From NCBI RefSeq assembly GCF_030730905.1, contig NZ_JAVAMP010000009.1:62001-126000 (forward strand): a DNA stretch of 64,000 nucleotides, written 5' to 3'. Shown piece by piece: positions 16,286 to 24,164 of the stretch. How positions within the stretch are numbered: the first letter of the stretch is position 1; each line of letters opens with the position of its first letter. A program made the translations under genes and the position numbers. The DNA comes from Chengkuizengella axinellae. GTDB lineage: Bacteria > Bacillota > Bacilli > Paenibacillales > KCTC-33759. The notes beneath the pieces are model-generated. The model did not search any database and had not been told where the DNA came from. It worked only from the letters and a program-made list of their open reading frames with translations.

Positions 16286-18550
16286 CTATACAAATGACAT
16301 GCTTGCTATGCGAAGTTTACGAACCATTGTATCCACTATCCTATCTACGTCTTGTTCAATTTCAGCATTTTTCCCTGAATAATTTACCGTTATGTTAAAC
16401 GTATGATTACTCTTTTGCATCCCAAATTCACTACGATCAACTGATTGATTTGAGTTCATATTTGTAACATTAGATTGGTACGGAATATATGAGCTGGGAA
16501 CTCTAATATTTTCAATTCTTTTTATATCCCAATTGAAATCAAAGAGATCAAGTGTCTTTTTCATTGCTGTATAACTCAGCTCTTTAGCTTCTTGTAAGAG
16601 TGATGAACCGATTGTTTTTGTACTATTCAAAATTGTGGAACCTAATGTTTTTGCTCTATCCATGACAGAACGTCCAAACGACGTCATCTTATCTAATTGA
16701 TGTACTGCTGTATTTTTTATAGAATTGAAGCTTTCTTTCACCTTGTCCATATCCATTGTAGCTAGTTTGCCGCCAGCCCAAGAACCGAGGGCACCTCCAA
16801 CTGTTGCTCCGATTGCAGTACCAACAACTGGGATAACTGAACCTATCGCCCCACCAAGAGAAGCTCCAATAACACCACCTGCTGTTTCACCGATGGCTCT
16901 CTTCTTATTATCTGCACTAGCAATGTCGGCAGCACTTATCAGAGTACCAATTATCGGTATACGTTTTGACGCTCCCTTAGCCATGGATTTAGCTCCTTTA
17001 ACTAAATGGGAAGCATGATTTACAGCCACCTTGGCTACTTTATTGGACGACTTAGTTAGCGAATTAGATGTCACTGGTTTAGAGGCTTTTTTCATTTTTT
17101 TGGATGAATCCTTTACATCTTGCTTTTTTCTCTCTTTATCCAAGTTGGCTGTTATTCCAAGGATTGAAGACGACATTCCGCCACAACAACATGCAGCTTC
17201 GTTACTGCCTCCGCCTAATAATAAATCTCCAGCTATACTTCCTATCAAAGCAGAAGCGCCTCTACCTTTTCTCTTCTTCTTCTGACTGATTTTTTTATTT
17301 ATAGGTTCTTTGACCTGTTGCCTCATCTTTTTTTTGTTTTTTGTAGTTACTGATTGAGAAGCCTTTTTCATTTTGTTAGATGAGTCTTTGGCATTCTGCT
17401 TTTTCTTATTAATGGTTGTAGATGGTTCCGAAGCTGAGTCTGCATGATTCTTCCAAGTTTTTGATAATTGTTGGGGAAGTTTTCTTGCTTGATCCCATGT
17501 TCCTTTCGCTGTTTTCGCAAATTTTTGAACACTGTCAAAAGAGGTTTTTAACGTTTTAGCAAATGATGATGCTTGATTCCAAGTTTCCTTTACAATGGAA
17601 CCAAATGCAGAAGCCTCTTGCCAGGTTGCGATGATCTTATCTCCTACATTTGATGAGCTAGACCAGATCCCTTGAACTCTGTTTCCGAATTGACCTGCTT
17701 CTTTCCATGTTGACATCATTGTCTTGCCTATATTATTGGCCTTTTGAAACGTCCCTTGAAGTGCTTTGCTTACTTCTAACCCTTCTTTCCATGTGTTCTT
17801 TGCAGTTTTCCCAAATTCTCCAACCTTTGAAAGCATTGATTTCGTTTTTTGTACAGTTTGAAGTGAGTTGTTGACAAAGGTGAGCGTTTTCAGAAACATT
17901 GGTGTCAATTTCTCTTCTAGCTTGTCAAATACCGCCGCTGCATTGTTAGAAGAATCACCTTCGGGCTTGCTCCACATTCCTATAAAAGAACCCGAATTTT
18001 CTTTAAATTGACCCCATATCCCCTTTCCTTTATCCGCATATGTTTCTACTTTCTTCAAAGAATCCTCAAAAGTGTCTACAAAACGGTTTGTTTGATCCCA
18101 TGTAGAATAATTCACATCGTCCATTGAAGGAGCTTCACTCCATGTCTTTATTCCCTTATCTTCTATACTCCGTGAATTGGACCAAATATCTTTTACTTGC
18201 TGACCAAAACTCTCTGCCTCCTGCCATGACTTTATCATGCTGGTTCCAAGGTTTTGGGCATCTTTAAGCGATTTTTGCATGGTACTTCCAAAATTCACAG
18301 TATCTTGCCAAGTGTTTTGTGCCAAATCATCCATACTTTGAATATCATTAATGGTAGTTGTTACTTTTTCAGCATTCGTATTTAATGCTTGAGACTGCAC
18401 TTTCAAACGACCCACAACTTCAGTAGACCTATTTATCCATTGATTTGTTTGTGCAAACATGTTTATTACTTTTTTATACACTTGGTCTACTGGTTGTACT
18501 AATTTTTCATAGTAATTAGTTGATAGATTCAATTCTTCTGTACTTGCCAA
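16286..18550 (-). CDS. Tape-measure-like protein, short, with Trp repeats and a glycine-zipper segment
   Basis: 754 aa starting at TTG, with AAAGGAGGG 6-7 bases before it. Residues about 1-360 are helical with irregular repeats of Trp/Phe-containing units (W-x-E/Q-A-x2-F/I-G pattern), typical of tape measures. Lys-rich segments lie near 370-440 and 465-500. A Gly-Ala rich hydrophobic stretch at about 528-597 looks membrane-inserting. The C terminus (FNITVNYSGKNAEIEQDVDR..., MVRKLRIASMSFV) is the conserved XkdO-type end. PBSX XkdO is longer (about 1,300 aa from memory), so the tail may be short. Oddly it contains a Cys triplet (AACCCGG) near residue 453. Confidence 0.82.
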   Translation of the reverse strand: MASTEELNLSTNYYEKLVQPVDQVYKKVINMFAQTNQWINRSTEVVGRLKVQSQALNTNAEKVTTTINDIQSMDDLAQNTWQDTVNFGSTMQKSLKDAQNLGTSMIKSWQEAESFGQQVKDIWSNSRSIEDKGIKTWSEAPSMDDVNYSTWDQTNRFVDTFEDSLKKVETYADKGKGIWGQFKENSGSFIGMWSKPEGDSSNNAAAVFDKLEEKLTPMFLKTLTFVNNSLQTVQKTKSMLSKVGEFGKTAKNTWKEGLEVSKALQGTFQKANNIGKTMMSTWKEAGQFGNRVQGIWSSSSNVGDKIIATWQEASAFGSIVKETWNQASSFAKTLKTSFDSVQKFAKTAKGTWDQARKLPQQLSKTWKNHADSASEPSTTINKKKQNAKDSSNKMKKASQSVTTKNKKKMRQQVKEPINKKISQKKKRKGRGASALIGSIAGDLLLGGGSNEAACCCGGMSSSILGITANLDKERKKQDVKDSSKKMKKASKPVTSNSLTKSSNKVAKVAVNHASHLVKGAKSMAKGASKRIPIIGTLISAADIASADNKKRAIGETAGGVIGASLGGAIGSVIPVVGTAIGATVGGALGSWAGGKLATMDMDKVKESFNSIKNTAVHQLDKMTSFGRSVMDRAKTLGSTILNSTKTIGSSLLQEAKELSYTAMKKTLDLFDFNWDIKRIENIRVPSSYIPYQSNVTNMNSNQSVDRSEFGMQKSNHTFNITVNYSGKNAEIEQDVDRIVDTMVRKLRIASMSFV

Positions 18551-18553
18551 ATC

Positions 18554-18745
18554 TTACCCTCCTTTCCTTAAACGCATCAACCGTTTCTGTTCTTTCTCTT
18601 CTTCTTCTAACTGCAAAAGCATGGAAGCAAACATAAATTTTTGTGCTCCTATGGGTTTAGCATAAAGTTCATCAGGCGGCAGTCCATGACGCTGGAAAAT
18701 GATATGAAATAAATACGGAGCACCACCTGATTTAATTAGTTTTTT
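18554..18745 (-). other. Programmed -1 frameshift site and extension of the tail-assembly chaperone
   Basis: At the end of the XkdN-like frame the mRNA reads ATA AAA AAC TAA, containing the slippery heptamer A AAA AAC (18739-18745) in correct phase and directly before the stop. A -1 slip continues for 61 codons (LIKSGGAPYLFHIIFQRHGL..., then ELYAKPIGAQKFMFASMLLQ) to a stop at 18554-18556, giving a fusion of about 193 aa. The extension has no good start of its own. This matches the gpG/gpGT arrangement of long-tailed phages. Confidence 0.85.
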
Positions 18746-19134
18746 ATTTCATCTAAGCTTTCATCCTCATCGGTAAAACCAGATAATGCTAGTATTTCGT
18801 TCGATAGTTTTGAAATTTCTCCCGCTAACAGTCTTTTCTGAATTACATCTATCGGTGTTGGACCAAAAGCTTCTAATAACTGACTATCTGTCCAATTTGG
18901 GATCAAACAAGCTTTTTCAATAACTAATGCACCAAACTTTTCATCATCAACTTGCTTCTCCCCACCTTTGACTGGGTAACTCGCTTGCTCACGTATTTTA
19001 TTGATTGTTTTTCCATCTAATGCTTGGATATGAAAATGGAGATTAAAGCGTTTCATAAATATCTCTTTCTCAGGTCTTAAATCAGCATCTAATAAAATAC
19101 GTAACACATCGTCTTCGTTCTTTTTACTCTTCAT
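18736..19134 (-). CDS. XkdN-like tail assembly chaperone (short form)
   Basis: 132 aa, the upstream product of the chaperone pair that coats the tape measure during tail assembly. Its sequence includes LLDADLRPEKEIFMKRFNLHF, LDGKTINKIREQAS and PNWTDSQLLEAFGPT, and its size and place between tube and tape measure fit XkdN. The acidic C terminus (DEDESLDEIKN) carries the slippery heptamer that yields the long form. A hairpin terminator upstream probably lowers its expression relative to the tube gene. Confidence 0.85.
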   Translation of the reverse strand: MKSKKNEDDVLRILLDADLRPEKEIFMKRFNLHFHIQALDGKTINKIREQASYPVKGGEKQVDDEKFGALVIEKACLIPNWTDSQLLEAFGPTPIDVIQKRLLAGEISKLSNEILALSGFTDEDESLDEIKN

Positions 19135-19230
19135 CCATGTTTCATCCTTTCGGTTATATACTTTTATTGCTAGCTATAATAGATTTAATAGATTAATACA
19201 TTGAGAAGTTATACTTTCCTATACAAAGAA

Positions 19231-19261
19231 AAAGACGAGTCCAGGGAAAACTCGCCTTTTG
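19231..19261 (-). terminator. Attenuating terminator between tube and chaperone genes
   Basis: On the minus strand AAAAGGCGAGT pairs with ACTCGTCTTTT (one G-T) around a 9-base loop, followed by T-rich sequence. It lies after the tube gene and before the chaperone, where a partial terminator would favour sheath and tube over assembly factors. Confidence 0.75.
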
Positions 19262-19275
19262 TTTGATCAAATACA

Positions 19276-19713
19276 TTATGTTTCACTAACCGTATCTAAC
19301 AGTTCGTATCCTGTGAATGTGAATGGAAGTTCTTCTTCCACAATTGCGCCCACTTCATAGTTAATCAATGGAATATTGTCAAACTGCACACCTTTCAGAC
19401 GTACACGATATGCTCCGAAAGATTCTGGATCTTTTAATGCTAAAATGAGTTCAGTTATAAACACACCGTTGCGATCATCAGCAATTTTCCCAATGTTTTC
19501 AATTAACTCTGTTGTTATTTTGTACCCAGTCATGCTACCACTGCCACTTAATCCTGTAACCTTGTGGGCAACCCAACGTGTCCCTGCACGTTGAATTTCT
19601 TCCTTGTTCAATTCTACTGTTGCTTCAGCATTTTTTATATTAGTTAACCATTCACCATCATGCCATACTTCTCCAAAAGTTCCATTAATCGTACGAGTTG
19701 CATTTAATGCCAT
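19276..19713 (-). CDS. Tail tube protein XkdM
   Basis: 145 aa, full length for the XkdM/gp19-type tube subunit that stacks into the inner tube. MALNATRTINGTFGEVWHDGEWLTNIKNAEATVEL at the N terminus and GYKITTELIENIG, AYRVRLKGVQFDNIPLINYE and EELPFTFTGYELLD later are characteristic (each quoted in part). It follows the sheath gene by 32 bases, as in PBSX, and is followed by an attenuating terminator. Confidence 0.93.
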   Translation of the reverse strand: MALNATRTINGTFGEVWHDGEWLTNIKNAEATVELNKEEIQRAGTRWVAHKVTGLSGSGSMTGYKITTELIENIGKIADDRNGVFITELILALKDPESFGAYRVRLKGVQFDNIPLINYEVGAIVEEELPFTFTGYELLDTVSET

Positions 19714-19745
19714 TTATACTCACCTTCACTTTCTTCTTCGTTATT

Positions 19746-20774
19746 TTAAATATTGATATTTAGGAAAATACGTTCCATTGAATCCAGTTCTCTATAACTA
19801 ATGCGTAAGAATACTGAATCTCCAACAGAAGCACGATCTGGGTCTAGCTCTACGAATATATCCGTTAATACATTCGCATTTTCTAATGTTTCTAAATACG
19901 CCTTAATTGCTGATATAAGTGCTTTCTGACCATCTTCATTGTTGTCTAATTTACCAATGTATGAGTCTGCCGCTGTCTTTGCAATATCTGTTGCTACTGC
20001 TTGTCTAGCACCGATAGCTCTAATCTTAATTCCTGATGAAGTAATTCCCTGTTCAATTTTCACTTTGTCCCCATCGTGAACAAGCACGAGTCCACCATTA
20101 TCTAGCGCTGTTTTTACATCTGAATTTTTATAACGAACATTCACATCATCCACGAATACTTGTGAATAAGTAATAGATTTATTTATTGCTGTGCCTGCAA
20201 TGTGACCCGCAATATATGGTGCAAATTGAGCAGATGTGAATTCTTTTTCTTCTTTGCTAACTCCGTTAATAAGGTGGATAATATAGTCATCTCCGTACTG
20301 TCTAGTTACAGGAGCATCAGAATCATCGTTGCGTCCTAATACTGCCAAGAAGTGTTTTCCATCTCCTCTATTGTTTTCCACCCATGTTTGAATATTTGTT
20401 TGTTGTGTTGCATCAGCCTCGCCATCAAATACAAATACATTAAAAGGGTAAGTATCTAGAACATCACGCATCGTAGCATAATCTGCTTCTTGCGGTGACT
20501 CTGGCATTGTGTAAACGAGTACCTCTTTTGCACCACCTTGCAGAGCTAACTGAATAGACTGCACACCTTCTGTATCGAATAATTGGATTGCTTCACTTTC
20601 TTTTTCTATAGAATAGACCTTTCCTGCTTCTGCTGATCCGCTATAACTTAATAAAGGGATCGCAACCGTTCCACGACTCCCCCCTTGAATTTGTGCCACG
20701 GCTGATTCTACAAAATTTAAATATAATCCTGGTTGATTTGGTAAAGAAATTGGATTCCATGTTCCACCTGACAT
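19746..20774 (-). CDS. Contractile tail sheath protein XkdK
   Basis: 342 aa from the ATG at 20774. The longest frame would begin six codons earlier, but GGAGG lies between the two and 8 bases before this ATG. The N terminus MSGGTWNPISLPNQPGLYLN is the typical XkdK beginning. The conserved C-terminal region ENANVLTDIFVELD and FLRISYRELDSMERIF matches sheath domains that interlock neighbouring subunits. Its presence makes the particle contractile (R-type), not flexible (F-type). Confidence 0.94.
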   Translation of the reverse strand: MSGGTWNPISLPNQPGLYLNFVESAVAQIQGGSRGTVAIPLLSYSGSAEAGKVYSIEKESEAIQLFDTEGVQSIQLALQGGAKEVLVYTMPESPQEADYATMRDVLDTYPFNVFVFDGEADATQQTNIQTWVENNRGDGKHFLAVLGRNDDSDAPVTRQYGDDYIIHLINGVSKEEKEFTSAQFAPYIAGHIAGTAINKSITYSQVFVDDVNVRYKNSDVKTALDNGGLVLVHDGDKVKIEQGITSSGIKIRAIGARQAVATDIAKTAADSYIGKLDNNEDGQKALISAIKAYLETLENANVLTDIFVELDPDRASVGDSVFLRISYRELDSMERIFLNINI

Positions 20775-20775
20775 C

Positions 20776-21267
20776 TTACATTCCTCCTTCATTTAATTGT
20801 CTATACGTAGTGTGGATGTTTCTCATCTTCTCAACAGTTTCTTCTGGTAATGATATCGTCTCTGATACAGTGAGTAATCCACTGCATGATACATAATCTC
20901 CTACACGTGAAGGACCAGTGAATGTAAAAGAGTCCACATGTATAAACTTCTGTTCTTCCAAACTAGCAGCATTTGAAAGATATCTTTTTTCGTATAATAC
21001 ATTGCTTAGTCGATCTATTTGTTCTAGAACTTTCTTGGCTGATGAATCAACATACTCTAGTTCAAATTGACATTGCTTTACATACTGATAAGGGGTTTGA
21101 ACCTTTCTTGAATCCTCTTTGTGACGAATAATCAATGTCTCTGGGGGTACTTCTTCAGCAAATTTATGCTTCTCCACCTTTCTAGTAAGAGAGAATGTCA
21201 GTAAAAAATTCTCAATGGTTTCAAAATATTCAGTTATAACCACATCTTCATCCCCTATGGGCAACAA
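20776..21267 (-). CDS. Probable tail terminator/completion protein (first gene of the tail operon)
   Basis: 163 aa, hydrophilic, with no firm family match. Its size and its position directly upstream of the sheath gene fit the XkdJ-type tail terminator that caps the tail at the head-proximal end. Segments such as QTPYQYVKQCQFELEYVDSS and TFTGPSRVGDYVSCSGLLTV suggest a small alpha/beta fold. The annotated start is TTG 21267; a GTG eight codons in with AGGGG 8 bases before it is also possible. In PBSX the genes before this point encode capsid and portal proteins; none are present here. Confidence 0.6.
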   Translation of the reverse strand: MLPIGDEDVVITEYFETIENFLLTFSLTRKVEKHKFAEEVPPETLIIRHKEDSRKVQTPYQYVKQCQFELEYVDSSAKKVLEQIDRLSNVLYEKRYLSNAASLEEQKFIHVDSFTFTGPSRVGDYVSCSGLLTVSETISLPEETVEKMRNIHTTYRQLNEGGM

Positions 21268-21639
21268 TCTTACCCTAACTCTTTATGCCTAGTTATACTA
21301 TCTAAGATCATTTTCTTGCTCCTATTCCTGTTTGTTTCCAATGGTATTTTTTTCGGTTACTTCATCCTCATGCATCCACCTCCATTGATTCAAATTCAAC
21401 AAAAAAAGACCCTATCATATACTTTGCATTCATCATTTCACGAAGCAGTATTACTTGAAGTACTTGTTTTAAGTAAAATTGCTTCTACTGAAATCTATGA
21501 AGCTAAATATAGTCTTTGGAACCTAAATTCTTGTAAATCATGAATCTTAGATGTAATTACTTTGGCATAAAGAGAGAGTTTGAAACGAGGAAAAATATAC
21601 CCCTATTATTAATAATATTTTAGAGATGGCGAACAAAAA
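21268..21639. other. Upstream region of the tail operon with broken reading frames
   Basis: No intact gene is seen. On the minus strand, coding-like stretches interrupted by stops can be read, such as KQFYLKQVLQVILLREMMN at about 21382-21440, ending in an ATGA overlap with a four-codon frame. This may be a relic of lost head genes, but I cannot assign it. The promoter driving the tail operon should lie here; I could not identify it with confidence. Confidence 0.35.
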
Positions 21640-21674
21640 AATCCATTTTGAAATAAGCTTATTCAAAATGGATT
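21640..21674 (-). terminator. Strong terminator at the right edge of the tail cluster
   Basis: AATCCATTTTGAA and TTCAAAATGGATT form a perfect 13-bp stem with a 9-base loop. On the minus strand it is followed by TTTTTT, so it ends transcription of the gene at 21752-22540 before the tail operon begins. Confidence 0.88.
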
Positions 21675-21751
21675 CTAAATTTGAGATCGACTATTTAATT
21701 TTTATATTTGAAGACGTTAAATAGAAAAAGTTTAAAATAAATAAATTTCTT

Positions 21752-22540
21752 TTATGATAGAAAACCCGTACTTAGCCATTCATTAAATTCTTCTTTTGAT
21801 TTACTTATACTTTCTCCATCCAAAATTATAGATATAGATTCTTTTTGATAATTAAAGAATATATAGTATTCTTTATCATTCTGTGTGCCATGAAAGAGCA
21901 TCATATTATAATCATCGCTCTCAAAAGTCCATTCTGTATTTTCAAATGTATGATTTAACAAATCATACATACTCTCATCATTCGGACCTTTAAACTTTGA
22001 CATTTGCTCCGTCATTATTTCATCAAAATTCTCTAGATCTTCCCTTAATATAGGATTCTCTTGTGATTCCGTTACATCTTCTGTTTCAGATAATGTAACC
22101 TCACTATCATTTATTGCAAATTGACTTAACCAATCATTAAATTCTTCTTTTGATTTACTTATGCTTTCTCCATCTAATATTATAGATATAGATTCTTTTT
22201 GATAATTAAAGAATATATAGTATTCTTTATCATTCTGTGTGCCATGAAAGAGCATCATGTTATAATCATCACTTTCAAAAGTCCACTCTGTATTTTCAAA
22301 TGTATGATTTAACAAATTATACATACTCTCATCATTCAGACCTTTAAACTTTGACATTTGCTCCGTCATTATTTCATCAAAATTCTCTAGATCCTTCCTT
22401 AATATAGGATTCTCTTCTGTTTTCCCTGCTTCTTCTGTTTCAGATAACGTAACTCCACTATCATTCATTGCAAGATTACTAACAGCAACCCCACCAATTA
22501 ACGCTATCGCTATTCCACTTGCAATTACCACTTTTTTCAT
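21752..22540 (-). CDS. Secreted protein with two near-identical 118-residue repeats
   Basis: 262 aa. Residues 1-24 are a signal peptide (MKKVVIASGIAIALIGGVAV). The mature protein is a tandem duplication with a period of 118 residues. Each unit starts NDS-x-VTLSETE, continues with ENPILR-x-DLENFDEIMTEQ, EWTFESDDYNMMLFHGTQND and IILDGESISKSKEEFN, and is acidic and aromatic-rich. I recognise no family. The unit looks like a small secreted domain of unknown role. It sits between the tail-operon terminator and an alpha/beta hydrolase on the same strand. Confidence 0.75.
   Translation of the reverse strand: MKKVVIASGIAIALIGGVAVSNLAMNDSGVTLSETEEAGKTEENPILRKDLENFDEIMTEQMSKFKGLNDESMYNLLNHTFENTEWTFESDDYNMMLFHGTQNDKEYYIFFNYQKESISIILDGESISKSKEEFNDWLSQFAINDSEVTLSETEDVTESQENPILREDLENFDEIMTEQMSKFKGPNDESMYDLLNHTFENTEWTFESDDYNMMLFHGTQNDKEYYIFFNYQKESISIILDGESISKSKEEFNEWLSTGFLS
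21758..22465 (-). repeat. Tandem 354-bp duplication within the secreted-protein gene
   Basis: Two in-frame copies, 22112-22465 and 21758-22111. They are nearly identical at DNA level from the ENPILR codons to the unit end, while the acidic linker between VTLSETE and ENPILR differs. The duplication therefore looks recent, or is kept alike by gene conversion. Confidence 0.9.
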
Positions 22541-22602
22541 GATGTATAACCTCCTGTTGATGTATAGCTTGTTTTGGTGATAATTATTCTATTATATTGT
22601 TT

Positions 22603-23418
22603 TTAAAAAGAAGAACTAGATTTATGCAACTCAAATGGGTTTGACATGATTTGTTCATTTAAATATTCGATAGCCACTTTATTAAATTCCCTATAATTAT
22701 CTATATTGCATACATGCCCGCTATTGTCAATAATATGAACGGTTCTATTCGTATCATTGCTTGTATCTTTTAAGGTAGAATTAATAAACATATGATCCTC
22801 ACTACCCATGATATACAGCTTAGGAATTTGAATCGTAGTATCCATAGACGGATAAATTTTGTTCGTTTGCTTACATAACTTAAACCACTTTAAAAATTCG
22901 CTTTTTCCTAACATTGACGCTTGTTTAACAAATACATTTCTTGAATTCCGATGGTTTTTCTTTGGCATCAATATGTAAGCTGCCAATTTGTATAACCACA
23001 TATAAGGCACCATGTTTTTACAAGCATTACCTAATTCAAATAATACTCTACCAAATTTAGTAACTCTCGTTATTGCACCTCCGAGTACCATAGAAGAAAT
23101 TCTATCAGAGGCTATGTTGTTTAAAACATACATTACAAGGGTACCAAACGATAGCCCGACAAAGTGAGCCTTCTTTATATTTAATGTATTTAATACTTCT
23201 ATTACCTCTTTTGCTATATCTTTAAAATGGTATGCAGACAGTTCTGGTTTAACATCAGTAGAACCTCCATGCCCTCTAAAATCAATGAGAACTAAATTGA
23301 ATTCCTTTCGAAACGCTGCGATTTGTTTATACCATGTGGCAGATCCGCCACCGATGCCATGTAGAAAAACAATCCAATCTTTTGAAAATTTATGTTTATG
23401 CACAGTATGATGAAGCAT
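22603..23418 (-). CDS. Alpha/beta hydrolase
   Basis: 271 aa, alpha/beta-hydrolase fold. The oxyanion-hole region FLHGIGGGSATWYKQ is near residues 18-32, VLIDFRGHGGST near 45, the nucleophile elbow GLSFG near 90, an acidic residue in MGSEDHMF near 213, and the catalytic His in NSGHVCN near 237. It has no signal peptide and is probably cytoplasmic. The substrate is unknown; the profile fits small-ester or lactone hydrolases. AGGAGG precedes the ATG by 5 bases. Confidence 0.85.
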   Translation of the reverse strand: MLHHTVHKHKFSKDWIVFLHGIGGGSATWYKQIAAFRKEFNLVLIDFRGHGGSTDVKPELSAYHFKDIAKEVIEVLNTLNIKKAHFVGLSFGTLVMYVLNNIASDRISSMVLGGAITRVTKFGRVLFELGNACKNMVPYMWLYKLAAYILMPKKNHRNSRNVFVKQASMLGKSEFLKWFKLCKQTNKIYPSMDTTIQIPKLYIMGSEDHMFINSTLKDTSNDTNRTVHIIDNSGHVCNIDNYREFNKVAIEYLNEQIMSNPFELHKSSSSF

Positions 23419-23519
23419 GGTTCCTCCTAGTTGTAATCGACTTAGTCTAGTATATATTACATAGATTTAAAGAGGAATTCAAATGGTATTATTTTTTCAA
23501 TGAATTACCAGCATGCGAA

Positions 23520-23572
23520 ATCGGCGCCCCCTTGAAGTAAAGGGAGTCTTACAGCATGAGAACGTGAAGATT
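23520..23572 (+). repeat. Interspersed hairpin repeat, copy B (right part)
   Basis: Contains CCCCCTTGAAG-TAA-AGGGAGTC and CAGCATGAGAACGTGA, closely matching the right part of copies A and D. It lies between the hydrolase gene and the mntR terminator. Confidence 0.55.
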
Positions 23573-23598
23573 TTTTTACAAATTAAAGTACAAAAAAA

Positions 23599-23633
23599 AG
23601 ACTCAATTCTCGCTTAAACGAGCAATTGAGTCC
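23599..23633 (-). terminator. Terminator of mntR
   Basis: On the minus strand GGACTCAATTGCTCG pairs with CGAGAATTGAGTC around a short loop (one bulge), followed by TTTTTTTT. It begins 6 bases past the mntR stop codon. Confidence 0.88.
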
Positions 23634-23638
23634 TTTTT

Positions 23639-24067
23639 CTATTGATCATCTTTATTAAGTTCTTCACGAATTTTATTTAATTCCTCAACTTGCCGAGGAT
23701 TAGAATCAAAATATTCTACAAGTGCTTCAATACAAGTGATCGAATCCCAGCTTAAATGATGTTCGATCCCTTCAACATCATTATATATATTTTCCACTTG
23801 AACTCCGATAGTGCTTAGAAACTTTTCTAACAAATGATGACGAGCCACCAAACGTTTTCCCATTTTTTTACCTTTAGGGGTTAATACTAATCCTCTATAT
23901 TTCTCATAGATAAGGTATTGATCTTTATCTAATTTCTGTATCATTTTTGTTACTGATGATGGGTGAACCTCTAGACCCTCTGCAATGTCTGATACTCTAG
24001 CATAACCCTTTTCATCTATTAATATGTAAATTCGTTCGAGATAATCCTCCATGCTGGGTGTGGCCAA
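23639..24067 (-). CDS. mntR: Manganese transport regulator MntR (DtxR family)
   Basis: 142 aa, the usual MntR length. A Mn-responsive repressor of manganese uptake. The winged-helix DNA-binding domain spans residues 1-70 ([20 protein letters not shown]..., [15 protein letters not shown], with metal ligands Asp8 and Glu11). The dimerisation domain holds the others: His77, Glu99, Glu102 and His103 in EGIEHHLSW. The match to Bacillus MntR is strong across the protein. In Bacillus subtilis this gene is yqhN, next to yqhO; here 16 kb separate them. Confidence 0.96.
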   Translation of the reverse strand: MATPSMEDYLERIYILIDEKGYARVSDIAEGLEVHPSSVTKMIQKLDKDQYLIYEKYRGLVLTPKGKKMGKRLVARHHLLEKFLSTIGVQVENIYNDVEGIEHHLSWDSITCIEALVEYFDSNPRQVEELNKIREELNKDDQ

Positions 24068-24164
24068 ATCGATTCCCCCTTACTCATTTCCTCTTAGTAT
24101 CATACACGCTTTATGTTTGACAAGCAAGTCAATCAAATTTTAATAGTGACCATATTTTGAGTGC

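Noticed and set aside
7761-21267. A complete prophage
   Set aside because: No terminase, portal, capsid, integrase, repressor or replication gene could be found, nor an att-site duplication at the edges.
21316-21543. A 75-aa plus-strand frame upstream of the tail operon
   Set aside because: It has no ribosome binding site and is antisense to broken minus-strand frames; the composition does not suggest a real protein.
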